DNA of 64,000 nucleotides from Variovorax sp. CAN15 (GCF_030462475.1 NZ_JASMRZ010000014.1:1-64000), one strand, 5' to 3'; shown: positions 16,891-25,413, counted from the first letter of the stretch. A program made the numbers and translations. Notes: a model not told the origin generated them from the letters alone.

Positions 16891-18294
16891 ATGCACATTC
16901 ATATCCTGGGTATCTGCGGCACTTTCATGGGCGGAGTGGCAGCCCTCGCGCGCGAAGCCGGCCATCGGGTCACGGGCTGCGACGCCGGCGTGTACCCGCC
17001 GATGAGCGACCAGCTGCGCGCCCTCGGCATCGACCTGATCGAGGGCTTCGGCGCCGACCAGCTCTCCCTGGCACCCGACAGGTTCGTGGTCGGCAACGTG
17101 GTGTCCCGCGCCCGGCTGGCCGACGGAAGCCCCAAGTTCCCGCTGATGGAAGCCATCCTCGACGCCGGCAAGCCCTACACCAGTGGCCCGCAGTGGCTGG
17201 CCGAGCACGTCCTGCTGGGCCGCCATGTGCTGGCAGTGGCCGGCACCCACGGCAAGACGACCACCACCTCGATGCTCGCGTGGGTCCTGGAAAAGGGCGG
17301 CAAGACACCCGGCTTCCTGGTCGGCGGCGTGCCGCTGGACTTCGGCGTCTCGGCGCGGCTGGGCGACGGCCCCGCGTTCGTGATCGAGGCCGACGAATAC
17401 GACACGGCCTTCTTCGACAAGCGCAGCAAGTTCGTGCACTACCGCCCGCGCACCGCCGTGCTGAACAACCTGGAGTTCGATCACGCGGACATCTTCGACG
17501 ACCTCGCCGCCATCGAGCGCCAGTTCCATCACCTCGTGCGCACCGTACCGGGCACCGGCCGGCTGGTGGTGAACGCCACCGAAGAAAGCCTTCAGCGCGT
17601 GCTGACCCAGGGCTGCTGGAGCGAGCTCGCGCGTTTCGGCGCGGGCGGCGAATGGCAGGCGCGCGGCCCCCACGACGCCTTCGACGTGCTGCTTCGCGGC
17701 GAGGCTGTCGGGCGGGTCGAGTGGGAGCTTTCCGGCCTGCACAACCAGATGAATGCGCTGGCCGCCATTGCTGCGGCCGAGCATGTGGGCGTGGCGCCGG
17801 CTGACGCGGCCCGGGCGCTCGGCAGCTTTCGCAACGTGCGCCGGCGCATGGAGCTGCGCGGCACGGTCGAAGGCAGTGACGGCGCGATCACGGTCTACGA
17901 CGACTTCGCACACCACCCCACCGCGATCCGCACCACGCTCGACGGCCTGCGCAGGAAGCTGGACGACGCCGGCAGGAAAAGTGAGCGCATCCTCGCTGCC
18001 TTCGAACCGCGCAGCAACACGATGAAGCTGGGCGTGATGGCTGCGCAGCTGCCATGGAGCCTGGAATCGGCCGACCTGTCGTTCTGCCACACGGCCGGAC
18101 TCGACTGGGACGTCGCCGCCGCACTCGCGCCGATGGGCGAGCGCGCCCAGCTCGCCGGGGCGATCGAGCCTCTGGTGAAGCAGATCGTCGCCGCGGCCCG
18201 GCCGGGCGATCACATCGTCTGCATGAGCAACGGCGGCTTCGGCGGCGTGCACGACAAACTGCTTGCCGCCCTGCGCGCGGCGGCCGCATCATGA
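16891..18294 (+). CDS. mpl: UDP-N-acetylmuramate:L-alanyl-gamma-D-glutamyl-meso-diaminopimelate ligase
   Basis: A 467-residue Mur-ligase-family enzyme that joins recycled murein tripeptide to UDP-MurNAc in the cytoplasm. The N-terminal MHIHILGICGTFMGGVAALAREAGH is typical of Mpl; the P-loop is [15 protein letters not shown], and VYDDFAHHPTAIRTTLDGL is the shared MurC/Mpl block. Length fits (E. coli 457). It complements AmpD (4018-4629), which supplies the recycled peptide. The cupin gene overlaps its stop by ATGA. No ribosome site precedes the ATG. Confidence 0.96.
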   Translation: MHIHILGICGTFMGGVAALAREAGHRVTGCDAGVYPPMSDQLRALGIDLIEGFGADQLSLAPDRFVVGNVVSRARLADGSPKFPLMEAILDAGKPYTSGPQWLAEHVLLGRHVLAVAGTHGKTTTTSMLAWVLEKGGKTPGFLVGGVPLDFGVSARLGDGPAFVIEADEYDTAFFDKRSKFVHYRPRTAVLNNLEFDHADIFDDLAAIERQFHHLVRTVPGTGRLVVNATEESLQRVLTQGCWSELARFGAGGEWQARGPHDAFDVLLRGEAVGRVEWELSGLHNQMNALAAIAAAEHVGVAPADAARALGSFRNVRRRMELRGTVEGSDGAITVYDDFAHHPTAIRTTLDGLRRKLDDAGRKSERILAAFEPRSNTMKLGVMAAQLPWSLESADLSFCHTAGLDWDVAAALAPMGERAQLAGAIEPLVKQIVAAARPGDHIVCMSNGGFGGVHDKLLAALRAAAAS

Positions 18295-18809
18295 CCGCCA
18301 TGCCCATCGCCCGAGCCCGCGAACTGGTCGAGACGCTGCAGCTTCAGCCACATCCCGAAGGCGGCTGGTACGCCGAGGTGTTCCGCTCCGCTTCGAGCGT
18401 CACCCCGGCCGATGGACGCCCGCCGCGCAGCGCGCTGACCAGCATCCATTACCTGCTCGAGGCGGGCCAGCATTCGCGCTGGCACCGGGTGCTGTCCGAC
18501 GAAGTCTGGGTGCACCTCGAAGGCGTGCCGCTCGCGCTGTGGACCTGCGACGCCGCGATGCGGACCGCGCCGGCCCACACGCGGCTGGGCCCGGTCGACA
18601 TCCACGGCACTCGCCCTCAGCATGTGGTGCCCGCCGGCCAGTGGCAGGCGGCGCAGCCGATCCGCAGCCACAGTTCGGGCGACTACACGCTGGTCGCCTG
18701 CATGGTCGGGCCGGGCTTCGACTTCGCCGATTTTTCCCTGGTACCACCCGATAGCGACGAGGCTGCGTCGATGCGGCACCACTGGCCCGACCTGGCCGGT
18801 TTGCTCTAG
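18291..18809 (+). CDS. Cupin, DUF985 family
   Basis: A 172-residue single-domain cupin. HPEGGWYAEVFRS, TSIHYLLEAGQHSRWHRVLSDEVWVHLEG and the late SGDYTLVACMVGPGFDFADF stretch match the DUF985 family of small cupins, which often bind a metal or small ligand with unknown physiology. The start overlaps the mpl stop as ATGA, so it is translationally coupled to murein recycling, but no functional link is proven. It is convergent with aroG, the stops only six bases apart. Confidence 0.85.
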   Translation: MTAMPIARARELVETLQLQPHPEGGWYAEVFRSASSVTPADGRPPRSALTSIHYLLEAGQHSRWHRVLSDEVWVHLEGVPLALWTCDAAMRTAPAHTRLGPVDIHGTRPQHVVPAGQWQAAQPIRSHSSGDYTLVACMVGPGFDFADFSLVPPDSDEAASMRHHWPDLAGLL

Positions 18810-18815
18810 GCCCGC

Positions 18816-19934
18816 TCAGCCCCGGCGGCGCTTGACCGCCTGCGAGAGCGTGTCCAGCACCTGAACCGAGTCTTCCCAGCCCAGGCAGGCGTCGGTGATG
18901 CTCTTGCCGTATTCGAGGCCCGAGAGCCGATCCTTGCCCGGCGTGAACTTCTGGGCACCGGGCTGCAGGTGGCTTTCGATCATCACGCCGAAGACGCGCT
19001 TGGAGCCGTCCGCGATCTGCCCGGCGATGTCCTTCGCCACGTCGATCTGCTTCTGGTGCTGCTTGGAGCTGTTGGCGTGGCTGCAATCGACCATCAGCGT
19101 GGGCGGCAGCTTGGCGGCTTCGAGGTCCTTGCAGGCGGCCTCGACGCTGGCGGCGTCGTAGTTGGGCGCCTTGCCGCCGCGCAGGATCACGTGGCAGTCG
19201 CGGTTGCCGTTGGTCTGCACGATCGCGACCTGGCCGTTCTTGTGGACCGAGAGGAAGTGATGGCCGCGCGCCGCCGCCTGGATGGCGTCGGTGGCGATGC
19301 GGATGTTGCCGTCCGTGCCGTTCTTGAAGCCGATGGGCGCCGACAGGCCCGAGGCCAGCTCGCGGTGCACCTGGCTTTCGGTGGTGCGCGCGCCGATGGC
19401 GCCCCAGGAGATCAGGTCGCCGATGTACTGCGGCGAGATCACGTCGAGGAACTCGCTGCCCGCCGGCAGGCCCAGGCGGTTGATGTCGATCAGCAGCTGG
19501 CGCGCGATGCGCAGGCCCTCGTCGATGCGGAAGCTCTCGTCCAGGTACGGGTCGTTGATGAGCCCCTTCCAGCCGACCGTGGTGCGCGGCTTCTCGAAGT
19601 ACACCCGCATCACGATCTCCAGCGTGCCGGCGTACTTCTCGCGCTCTACCTTCAGGCGGCGGGCGTATTCGAGCGCGGCGGCCGGGTCGTGGATCGAGCA
19701 GGGCCCCATGATCACCAGCAGCCGGTCGTCCTTGCCGGCCATGATGTTGTGGATGCGCTGGCGGGTGTCCTCGATCAGCGTCTCGACCGCGGTGCCGCGG
19801 ATGGGGAAGAAACGGATGAGGTGTTCGGGAGGCGGGAGCACGTTGATGTCCTTGATGCGTTCGTCGTCGGTCTTGCTGGTTTTTTCGACGCGCGCATACC
19901 AGCTGTCGCTGGTGGGGGAGTTGTTCGTGCTCAT
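18816..19934 (-). CDS. aroG: 3-deoxy-7-phosphoheptulonate (DAHP) synthase, class I
   Basis: A 372-residue AroG/AroF/AroH-type enzyme that condenses phosphoenolpyruvate and erythrose-4-phosphate, the first step to aromatic amino acids. Landmarks include LLVIMGPCSIHDPAAALEYA, YFEKPRTTVGWKGLINDPYLD, the SWGAIGARTTESQVHRE block, and VDCSHANSSKQ. It is slightly longer than E. coli AroG (350) because of an N-terminal extension. The ATG at 19934 has an AAGGAAG ribosome site. Which amino acid feeds back on the enzyme cannot be told by eye. Expression is very probably controlled by the attenuator and aromatic leader peptide directly upstream. Confidence 0.96.
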   Translation of the reverse strand: MSTNNSPTSDSWYARVEKTSKTDDERIKDINVLPPPEHLIRFFPIRGTAVETLIEDTRQRIHNIMAGKDDRLLVIMGPCSIHDPAAALEYARRLKVEREKYAGTLEIVMRVYFEKPRTTVGWKGLINDPYLDESFRIDEGLRIARQLLIDINRLGLPAGSEFLDVISPQYIGDLISWGAIGARTTESQVHRELASGLSAPIGFKNGTDGNIRIATDAIQAAARGHHFLSVHKNGQVAIVQTNGNRDCHVILRGGKAPNYDAASVEAACKDLEAAKLPPTLMVDCSHANSSKQHQKQIDVAKDIAGQIADGSKRVFGVMIESHLQPGAQKFTPGKDRLSGLEYGKSITDACLGWEDSVQVLDTLSQAVKRRRG

Positions 19935-19981
19935 GGTGCTTCTTCCTTGTGTGCTGCTGGAGTTGGAATCGGGGGGACAAG

Positions 19982-20016
19982 AAAAAACCGCCGGGGCTTG
20001 AGGCCACCGGCGGTTT
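19982..20016 (-). terminator. Attenuator terminator in the aroG leader (segments 3:4)
   Basis: Read on the minus strand, ACCGCCGG-T-GGC (20014-20003) pairs with GCC-CCGGCGGT (19997-19987) around a CTCAA loop, followed by six T residues (19987-19982). This is a strong intrinsic terminator placed about 50 nt before the aroG start codon, where a terminator only makes sense as an attenuator. Its 5' arm, CCGCCGG (20013-20007), can instead pair with CCGGCGG inside the upstream leader-peptide gene. Confidence 0.85.
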
Positions 20017-20040
20017 GAGGAGGGTATTCGTGTGTGCTGT

Positions 20041-20115
20041 TTACGCGCTCGCCTCTCGTCCGCCGGAAACCGGGAACCAAAAGTAGGCAAAAAAGTAAGC
20101 GCGGACGGCGGACAT
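20041..20115 (-). CDS. aroG leader peptide (aromatic control codons)
   Basis: A 24-codon ORF beginning MSAVRAYFFAYFWF: codons 7-14 are TAC TTT TTT GCC TAC TTT TGG TTC, seven aromatic codons in eight, covering Tyr, Phe and Trp. The TAA stop is at 20043-20041, followed by the attenuator hairpin. The gene contains segment 1 (GTCCGCC, 20113-20107, in codons 1-3) and segment 2 (CCGGCGGAC, 20066-20058, in codons 17-20); these pair with each other, and segment 2 alternatively pairs with the terminator's 5' arm. Stalling at the aromatic run would disrupt 1:2, allow 2:3 and prevent termination. No ribosome site precedes the ATG; an extended -10 ends eight bases before it, so the message may be leaderless. 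Confidence 0.85.
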   Translation of the reverse strand: MSAVRAYFFAYFWFPVSGGREASA

Positions 20116-20123
20116 GGGGTGGC

Positions 20124-20154
20124 AATGTAGCACGGAAAAGCAAAACCCGGTCAA
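20124..20154 (-). promoter_or_regulatory. Predicted promoter of the aroG leader
   Basis: On the minus strand a TTGACC -35 (20154-20149) and an extended TG-C-TACATT -10 (TACATT at 20129-20124) are separated by 19 bp. Expected transcription start is within a few bases of the leader ATG at 20115. The -35 hexamer is embedded in the 3' arm of the terminator of the upstream lipoprotein gene. Confidence 0.6.
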
Positions 20155-20163
20155 GGGACCGGG
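20136..20163 (-). terminator. Terminator of the BamE-like lipoprotein gene
   Basis: Read on the minus strand, CCCGGTC (20163-20157) pairs with GACCGGG (20152-20146), followed by TTTTGCTTTT. It lies 12 bases after the lipoprotein stop and insulates the aroG leader from read-through. Confidence 0.8.
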
Positions 20164-20174
20164 CTCGCCGTTGT

Positions 20175-20705
20175 TTACCGGTAGCCCGATTCGTTGGGGT
20201 TGTGGATGATCCAGATCAGGTTGCCGGAGGAGAAGTCCCCCATGCCGCCGCCAGCGAAGATCAGGCGTCCCTGGCCCTTGTAGGTCATCTCGAAGCGATG
20301 GCGGTCGCTGCCGAAATAGAAGGGAATGAAGGCCTTGCCGGTTACATATGCGCCCTGGTCCGTCGGCGGGCCGGCGAGGTCGGTGACCTGCTTGGCGCTC
20401 ATGCCGATCTGCAGCCGTGCGAACTTGCTGTTGCGGGCCGGATTGCCGGTGATCTCGCCTTCGTAGCCGTTCAGGCCCTTCACGGTGCGGCCGCTGCCGG
20501 CCTCGACCTTGGACGAGTCGATCACGTTGCCCTGGGCGTCCATGCCGGCCTTGGCCCCGCCGCGCGCGGCGGGTGCCGCAGCGGCGGCAGGCGCCGCCTC
20601 GGGCTGGCTACCCGAGCCGCCGCGGGATGCGCAACCCGCGGTGGCCAGCGCCACCACGGCGGTCACGGCCCACAGCAGGGCGGGCGAATTGATCCTGTTC
20701 CCCAT
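20175..20705 (-). CDS. Lipoprotein with a BamE/SmpA-like domain
   Basis: A 176-residue predicted outer-membrane lipoprotein. The N-terminal signal ends in an LATAGC lipobox (Cys at about residue 25), followed by an Ala/Gly/Pro-rich spacer. The C-terminal part FARLQIGMSAKQVTDLAGPPTDQGAYVTGKAFIPFYFG has the helix-turn pattern of SmpA/OmlA (BamE-like) domains, where G-M-s-x-x-q-V is characteristic. True BamE is shorter (about 113 residues), so this is probably a paralogue. The ATG at 20705 is preceded by AAGGAG. Its own terminator follows. Confidence 0.75.
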   Translation of the reverse strand: MGNRINSPALLWAVTAVVALATAGCASRGGSGSQPEAAPAAAAAPAARGGAKAGMDAQGNVIDSSKVEAGSGRTVKGLNGYEGEITGNPARNSKFARLQIGMSAKQVTDLAGPPTDQGAYVTGKAFIPFYFGSDRHRFEMTYKGQGRLIFAGGGMGDFSSGNLIWIIHNPNESGYR

Positions 20706-20789
20706 CGAGATGCTCCTTGAATGCGTTGTTCGCAAGAAAAGGAGCGCAGCTTAGCAACGGGAGGAAACGGTCCACAAGTGCCGAAAGTC

Positions 20790-22250
20790 CTAAGCCGTTC
20801 CACCTACAGTCAGGCCGTCGATGCGCAGGGTGGGCTGGCCCACGCCCACAGGCACGCTCTGGCCTTCCTTGCCGCAGGTGCCCACGCCCGAGTCGAGCGC
20901 CATGTCGTTGCCGATCATGGTCACGCGGGTGAGCGCGTCGGGGCCGTTGCCCACGATGGTCGCGCCCTTCACCGGATACTGGATCTTCCCGTTCTCGACC
21001 CAGTAAGCCTCGCTGGCGGAGAAGACGAACTTGCCGCTGGTGATGTCGACCTGCCCGCCGCCGAAGTTGGTGGCGTACAGGCCCTTCTTGATGCTGGCGA
21101 CGATTTCCCCAGGTTCCTTGTCGCCGCCGAGCATGTAGGTGTTGGTCATGCGCGGCATCGGCACGTGTGCGTAGCTTTCGCGGCGGCCGTTGCCGGTGGG
21201 CTTGACCTTCATGAGGCGCGCGTTGAGCGCGTCCTGGATGTAGCCCTTGAGGATGCCGTCCTCGATCAGCACGTTGCGCTGGCTGGCGTTGCCCTCGTCG
21301 TCCACGTTGAGCGAGCCGCGGCGGTCGGCAATCGTGCCGTCGTCGAGCACCGTCACGCCCTTGGCCGCCACGCGCTGGCCGATGCGGCCCGAGAACGCGC
21401 TCGAGCCCTTGCGGTTGAAGTCGCCCTCCAGCCCGTGGCCGATGGCTTCGTGCAGCAGTATGCCGGGCCAGCCGGAGCCGAGCACCACCGTCATCTCGCC
21501 GGCCGGAGCCGGGCGCGCGTCGAGGTTGGTCAGCGCCGCCTTCACGGCGTGGTCGACGTACTCGGCGATCTGCTCGTCGGTGAAGTAAGCCAGGCCGAAG
21601 CGCCCGCCGCCGCCGCCGGAGCCGATCTCGCGGCGGCCATTCTGCTCGGCGATCACGGTGACCGACAGGCGTACCAGAGGCCGCACGTCGGCGGCCAGCG
21701 TGCCGTCGGCGCGGGCCACCAGCACCACGTCGTACTCGCTCGCCAGCCCCGCCATCACCTGCGCCACGCGCGGGTCGCGCGAGCGGGCGAGCTTCTCGAC
21801 CTTCTCGAGCAGCTTCACCTTGGCGGTGCTGTCGAGCGTGGCGATGGGGTCGATGCCCTGGTAGAGGGAGCGGCTGGAGGCGATCTTGCGGGCCGCCGTC
21901 TTCACGCGGCCGGTGCGCCCGGCGGAGGAAATGGAGCGCACGGTGCGCGCCGCGTCGAGCAGCGAAGCCTCGGAAATGTCGTCGGAATAGGCAAAAGCGG
22001 TCTTCTCGCCGCTGACCGCGCGCACGCCGACGCCCTGGTCGATGCTGAAGCTGCCGGTCTTGACGATGCCTTCCTCGAGGCTCCAGCCTTCGCTGCGGGT
22101 GTACTGGAAGTACAGGTCGGCGTCGTCCACCCGGTGCGCGGTGATCTCGGCCAGGGCCCTGCTCAGGTGCGATTCGTCGAGGCCGAACGGCGTGAGAAGA
22201 AGCTGTTGCGCCGTGGCGAGGCGCTCGATGGTGGGTTCGCGGGAGATCAT
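20790..22250 (-). CDS. tldD: Metalloprotease TldD
   Basis: A 486-residue zinc protease subunit that with TldE (PmbA) processes peptides such as microcin precursors and degrades unfolded peptides. The metal motif HEAIGHGLEGD is intact, followed by RKGSSAFSGRIGQ. The C-terminal block NFGGGQVDITSGKFVFSASEAYWVENGKI is characteristic of TldD. Length matches E. coli TldD (481). It lies downstream of rodA on the same strand with one interspersed repeat copy between them. No pmbA is in the window. Confidence 0.94.
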   Translation of the reverse strand: MISREPTIERLATAQQLLLTPFGLDESHLSRALAEITAHRVDDADLYFQYTRSEGWSLEEGIVKTGSFSIDQGVGVRAVSGEKTAFAYSDDISEASLLDAARTVRSISSAGRTGRVKTAARKIASSRSLYQGIDPIATLDSTAKVKLLEKVEKLARSRDPRVAQVMAGLASEYDVVLVARADGTLAADVRPLVRLSVTVIAEQNGRREIGSGGGGGRFGLAYFTDEQIAEYVDHAVKAALTNLDARPAPAGEMTVVLGSGWPGILLHEAIGHGLEGDFNRKGSSAFSGRIGQRVAAKGVTVLDDGTIADRRGSLNVDDEGNASQRNVLIEDGILKGYIQDALNARLMKVKPTGNGRRESYAHVPMPRMTNTYMLGGDKEPGEIVASIKKGLYATNFGGGQVDITSGKFVFSASEAYWVENGKIQYPVKGATIVGNGPDALTRVTMIGNDMALDSGVGTCGKEGQSVPVGVGQPTLRIDGLTVGGTA

Positions 22251-22274
22251 TGCGGGATTCTATGGCTCGCTCTC

Positions 22275-22363
22275 GGGCTGCGCGCACTTCGTGTCGCTTC
22301 GCCTTCCCCCTTCCGGGGGCAACACCAGCGGCCGGCAAAGCCGGTTCCGCGGTGTTCCTGGCA
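22275..22363 (+). repeat. Interspersed palindromic repeat, copy 1
   Basis: The copy runs from GGCTGCGCGCACTTCGTGTCG to GGTGTTCC in the plus orientation. It contains the hairpin CCCCC-TTC-CGGGGG and a longer stem opening AACACC and closing GGTGTT around GGCAAAGCC. It lies between the rodA stop and the tldD start. Confidence 0.85.
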
Positions 22364-22366
22364 TCC

Positions 22367-23521
22367 TCAGTTCTGGGCCAGCTTCCGGGCCCGCGCGATG
22401 GACATCAGGATGCCCAGCCCCAGCCCCAGCGTCACCATGGCCGTGCCGCCGTAGCTGATGAATGGCAGCGGCACCCCGACCACCGGCAGGATGCCGCTGA
22501 CCATGCCCATGTTCACGAAGGCGTAGGTGAAGAAGATCATCGTTACCGCGCCCGCCAGCAGGCGCGAGAACAGCGTGCCCGCGTTCGCGGCGATCGCCAG
22601 CCCCCGGAAGATCAGCAGGATGAAGGCCGAGATCAGCGCCAGGTTGCCCATGAGCCCGAATTCCTCGGAATAGGCGGCGAAGATGAAGTCGGTGGTGCGC
22701 TCGGGAATGAATTCGAGGTGCGTCTGCGTGCCCTGCATGAAGCCCTTGCCGCCCACGCCGCCGGAGCCGATGGCGATCATGCCCTGGATGATGTGGAAAC
22801 CCTTGCCCAGCGGGTCCTTGGTAGGGTCGAGCAGCGTGCACACGCGCTGCTTCTGGTAGTCGTGAAGCACGCGCCAGTCGACACCATCGGCGCACAGCCG
22901 CGACTCGAAGCTCACGATCAGCGTGATGGCCACCGCGCCGATCACCACCGGCGGCACGATCAGCTTCCAGGGCAGCCCGGCGAAGAAGATCACCGACAGC
23001 CCCGCCGCCAGCACCAGCAGCGAGGTGCCCAGGTCGGGCTGCTTCATGATGAGCCCCACCGGCACCGCCAGCAGCATCGTTGCCACCACGAAATCGAGAG
23101 GCCGCAGCTGGCCCTCGCGCCGCTGGAACCACCAGGCCAGCATCAGCGGCATGGCGATCTTCAGGATTTCGCTGGGCTGGATCACCACGCCCACGTTGAT
23201 CCAGCGCTGGGCGCCCTTCTTGGTGATGCCGAAGAGCGCCACCGCAACAAGCAGCGCCACGCCCATGGTGTAGAGCGGCACCGCCGCCAGCATCAGCCGC
23301 TGCGGCGGCACCTGCGCCACCACGAACATGATGAAGCCGGCCAGCAGCATGTTGCGGCCGTGGTCGACGAAACGGGTTCCGTGGTCGTACCCAGATGAAT
23401 ACATGGTGAGCAGCCCGGCGAAGGCGAGCAGCAGCACGGCGAAGGCCAGGAAGCCGTCGAAGCCCTGGAAGACGGGCGCGATTCGACGCGCCAGGGAGGG
23501 CTGATTGAACACGGCGGACAT
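22367..23521 (-). CDS. rodA: Peptidoglycan glycosyltransferase RodA (elongasome SEDS protein)
   Basis: A 384-residue SEDS-family polymerase with about ten membrane helices. Family landmarks are YSSGYDHGTRF in the first loop, FQPSEI-like IQPSEILKIAMPLMLAW, the large periplasmic loop with RVCTLLDPTKDPLGKGFHIIQ, TDFIFAAYSEEFGLMGN with its catalytic-region Asp, and GVPLPFISYGGTAMVTLGLGLGI. It is the RodA-type paralogue; FtsW is encoded separately at 48335. PBP2 (mrdA) is not adjacent in the visible DNA; the histidine kinase gene lies just upstream on the same strand, only 32 bp away. Confidence 0.94.
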   Translation of the reverse strand: MSAVFNQPSLARRIAPVFQGFDGFLAFAVLLLAFAGLLTMYSSGYDHGTRFVDHGRNMLLAGFIMFVVAQVPPQRLMLAAVPLYTMGVALLVAVALFGITKKGAQRWINVGVVIQPSEILKIAMPLMLAWWFQRREGQLRPLDFVVATMLLAVPVGLIMKQPDLGTSLLVLAAGLSVIFFAGLPWKLIVPPVVIGAVAITLIVSFESRLCADGVDWRVLHDYQKQRVCTLLDPTKDPLGKGFHIIQGMIAIGSGGVGGKGFMQGTQTHLEFIPERTTDFIFAAYSEEFGLMGNLALISAFILLIFRGLAIAANAGTLFSRLLAGAVTMIFFTYAFVNMGMVSGILPVVGVPLPFISYGGTAMVTLGLGLGILMSIARARKLAQN

Positions 23522-23553
23522 GAGGGCGGATTATCCCAGCCCCGCCGGCCCCC

Positions 23554-25413
23554 TCAATCGAATTCGAGCTGAACGACCGTGCGCCCGGGTCGGCTTTCAA
23601 CCGTCAGGCGCGCGCCGATGGCCCCGGAGCGCTCCGCCAGCGAACGCGGCATGTGCTTGGCGGTGTCGAAGCCCCTGCCGTTGTCGATCACCCGCAGCTG
23701 CACCGTCTTGCCCTGCATGCCGGCCTCGAAGCGCAGCACGGTGGCATCGGCGTGCCGCAGCACATTGGAGATCGACTCGAACAGCAGGAACTGCAGCTGC
23801 CGCATGCCGTGCGCGTCCAGCCCCTGCACCGGCTCCACCTCGTCCACCGCCCATTCGAACTCGATGCCCGAGGACGCCAGCCGCGGCTCCAGCCGGTAGC
23901 GTGCCGCCGCGAGCAGCGCACCCACGTCGCCCGGCGGCAGGTGGATGGAATCGATCTGCAGCTTGAGCTGGTCCAGCGAATCGCGCAGCGTGCGCAGCAG
24001 GTCGCCAGAGCTGCTCTGGCCCGACTGCAGCTGGCGGATGGCCGAGCTGATGTGCGAGCCCACGCCGTCGTGCATCTCGCGCAGGATGCGCTCGCGCTCG
24101 TGGGTGCGCGCCTGCACCTGCGCCGCGGCCTCGAGTTCGGCATAGGTGGCCGCCAGCTCGCGCTCGCGCTGTGCCACGCGCTCGGCCAGAGCCGCGACCG
24201 AGCCGCGCGCCTGCTGGGCTGCCGTGCGGAAGCGCCGCAGCACGATCAGGAGGAGTACCGCGCCGAAGAACACCGACGAATAGCGCACCCAGGTCGTTTC
24301 ATCGTAGGCGTCGCTCAGGCGCACCACCAGCCAGTCACGCGCGGCGAAGGCCACCGTGACCAGCGCCGCGCCGGCCATCATCAGTCGGTCGTCGTTCGGG
24401 CGGCGCAGCGTGGCGAGGGCGAAGGCGGCGACGAAGGCGGCAACGAACACGAGCTCCACGGCAAGCCAGCCGGTGTACCACTCCGGCTCGTCCCGCTGCA
24501 GCGACAGCGTGCTGAACAGCAACGTGCCGGCCACGATGCCGGCCACCGGCCAGCGCACCCAGCGGTGGCGATGCTCGCTCGCCCAGCCCGCGAGGTGGTA
24601 GACGAACATCATGGAAGCGGCGGCCCAGCCGGCATAGAGGGCCGCCATCAGCACGCCCCACGCCCCCCACGATAGCGGCGGCTCGGCGACCAGCCCGTCG
24701 ACCATGCGCACCGCCCAGAAGATCTCCGCCAGCGCGGCCCAGAAGTAGATGCCCACGCGCCGCGGCATACCGCTTGCATCGGCATCGAGCTGCGTGAGCC
24801 ACAGCGCCAGCGCGATGCCGCCCACGATCAGGCTGAAGGCCATCAGCAGCACCGAGCCGGTGAAGCGCCATGCGTTGGCGCTCTCGAAGAGCTCGTTGCG
24901 CACCGAGGCGGCCGGCCCGATAACCACCTGCGAGAGCCCCGCGAGACGGGCGGAGTCTGCATGCAGCCGGATCTGCAGCAGGTTGTCACCCTTGCGCAGC
25001 AGCTTGCCGGGCACGGGCACGTAGATGGGTGCCTTGGCGTAGTCGGCGTCGTTGCCGCGCTTCATGTCGCCATAGGTCTGCAGCAGCGTGTCGTTGAGCT
25101 GCACCTCGAAGACGTTGCCCACGCGCGGGATGAAGATGCCCCACGGCGTCTCGGGCTCGGCCTCGAGCGTGAAGGGCAGCTCGAAGCTGGCGGTGCCGGG
25201 GCGTCCGTTGTGCTGCCGGTCCCAGTGGTAGGACAGCTCGACCGGCTCCGTGCGCGTGACGCCGTCCACCGTGGTCGTCACCGTGCCCTGGCGCAGCTCG
25301 ATCGGCGCCTCGGCGGCGGCCGCGACGCCAAGGCCGAAAAGGCCGGCGAGGCCCATCACGAGCATCGCCAGCCATGGCATCAGCAGCGACACCCGGTTCG
25401 GTCGCATCTGCAC
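23554..25413 (-). CDS. NarL-type sensor histidine kinase with 7TM-DISM-like input domain
   Basis: About 619 residues. A signal-like N-terminus (residues 10-34) is followed by an extracytoplasmic beta-rich domain (about 40-185), seven hydrophobic segments (about 190-395), a coiled coil, then a HisKA_3 box with the acceptor His in RERILREMHDGVGSHISSAI and a HATPase domain ending VIDNGRGFDTAKHMPRSLAERSGAIGARLTV. This layout resembles 7TMR-DISM kinases, whose input domain may bind carbohydrate-like ligands. A GTG at 25413 directly abuts the regulator's stop; an ATG at 25407 is an equally plausible start. It pairs with the LuxR-type regulator upstream. The signal is unknown; proximity to rodA hints at envelope sensing. 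Confidence 0.85.
   Translation of the reverse strand: MQMRPNRVSLLMPWLAMLVMGLAGLFGLGVAAAAEAPIELRQGTVTTTVDGVTRTEPVELSYHWDRQHNGRPGTASFELPFTLEAEPETPWGIFIPRVGNVFEVQLNDTLLQTYGDMKRGNDADYAKAPIYVPVPGKLLRKGDNLLQIRLHADSARLAGLSQVVIGPAASVRNELFESANAWRFTGSVLLMAFSLIVGGIALALWLTQLDADASGMPRRVGIYFWAALAEIFWAVRMVDGLVAEPPLSWGAWGVLMAALYAGWAAASMMFVYHLAGWASEHRHRWVRWPVAGIVAGTLLFSTLSLQRDEPEWYTGWLAVELVFVAAFVAAFALATLRRPNDDRLMMAGAALVTVAFAARDWLVVRLSDAYDETTWVRYSSVFFGAVLLLIVLRRFRTAAQQARGSVAALAERVAQRERELAATYAELEAAAQVQARTHERERILREMHDGVGSHISSAIRQLQSGQSSSGDLLRTLRDSLDQLKLQIDSIHLPPGDVGALLAAARYRLEPRLASSGIEFEWAVDEVEPVQGLDAHGMRQLQFLLFESISNVLRHADATVLRFEAGMQGKTVQLRVIDNGRGFDTAKHMPRSLAERSGAIGARLTVESRPGRTVVQLEFD

Noticed and set aside
16777..18252. 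Long N-terminal extension of the 198-residue gene next to mpl, antisense to mpl
   Set aside because: The extension is exactly the mirror of mpl and has random-like composition; protein-like sequence starts at the ATG 16776.
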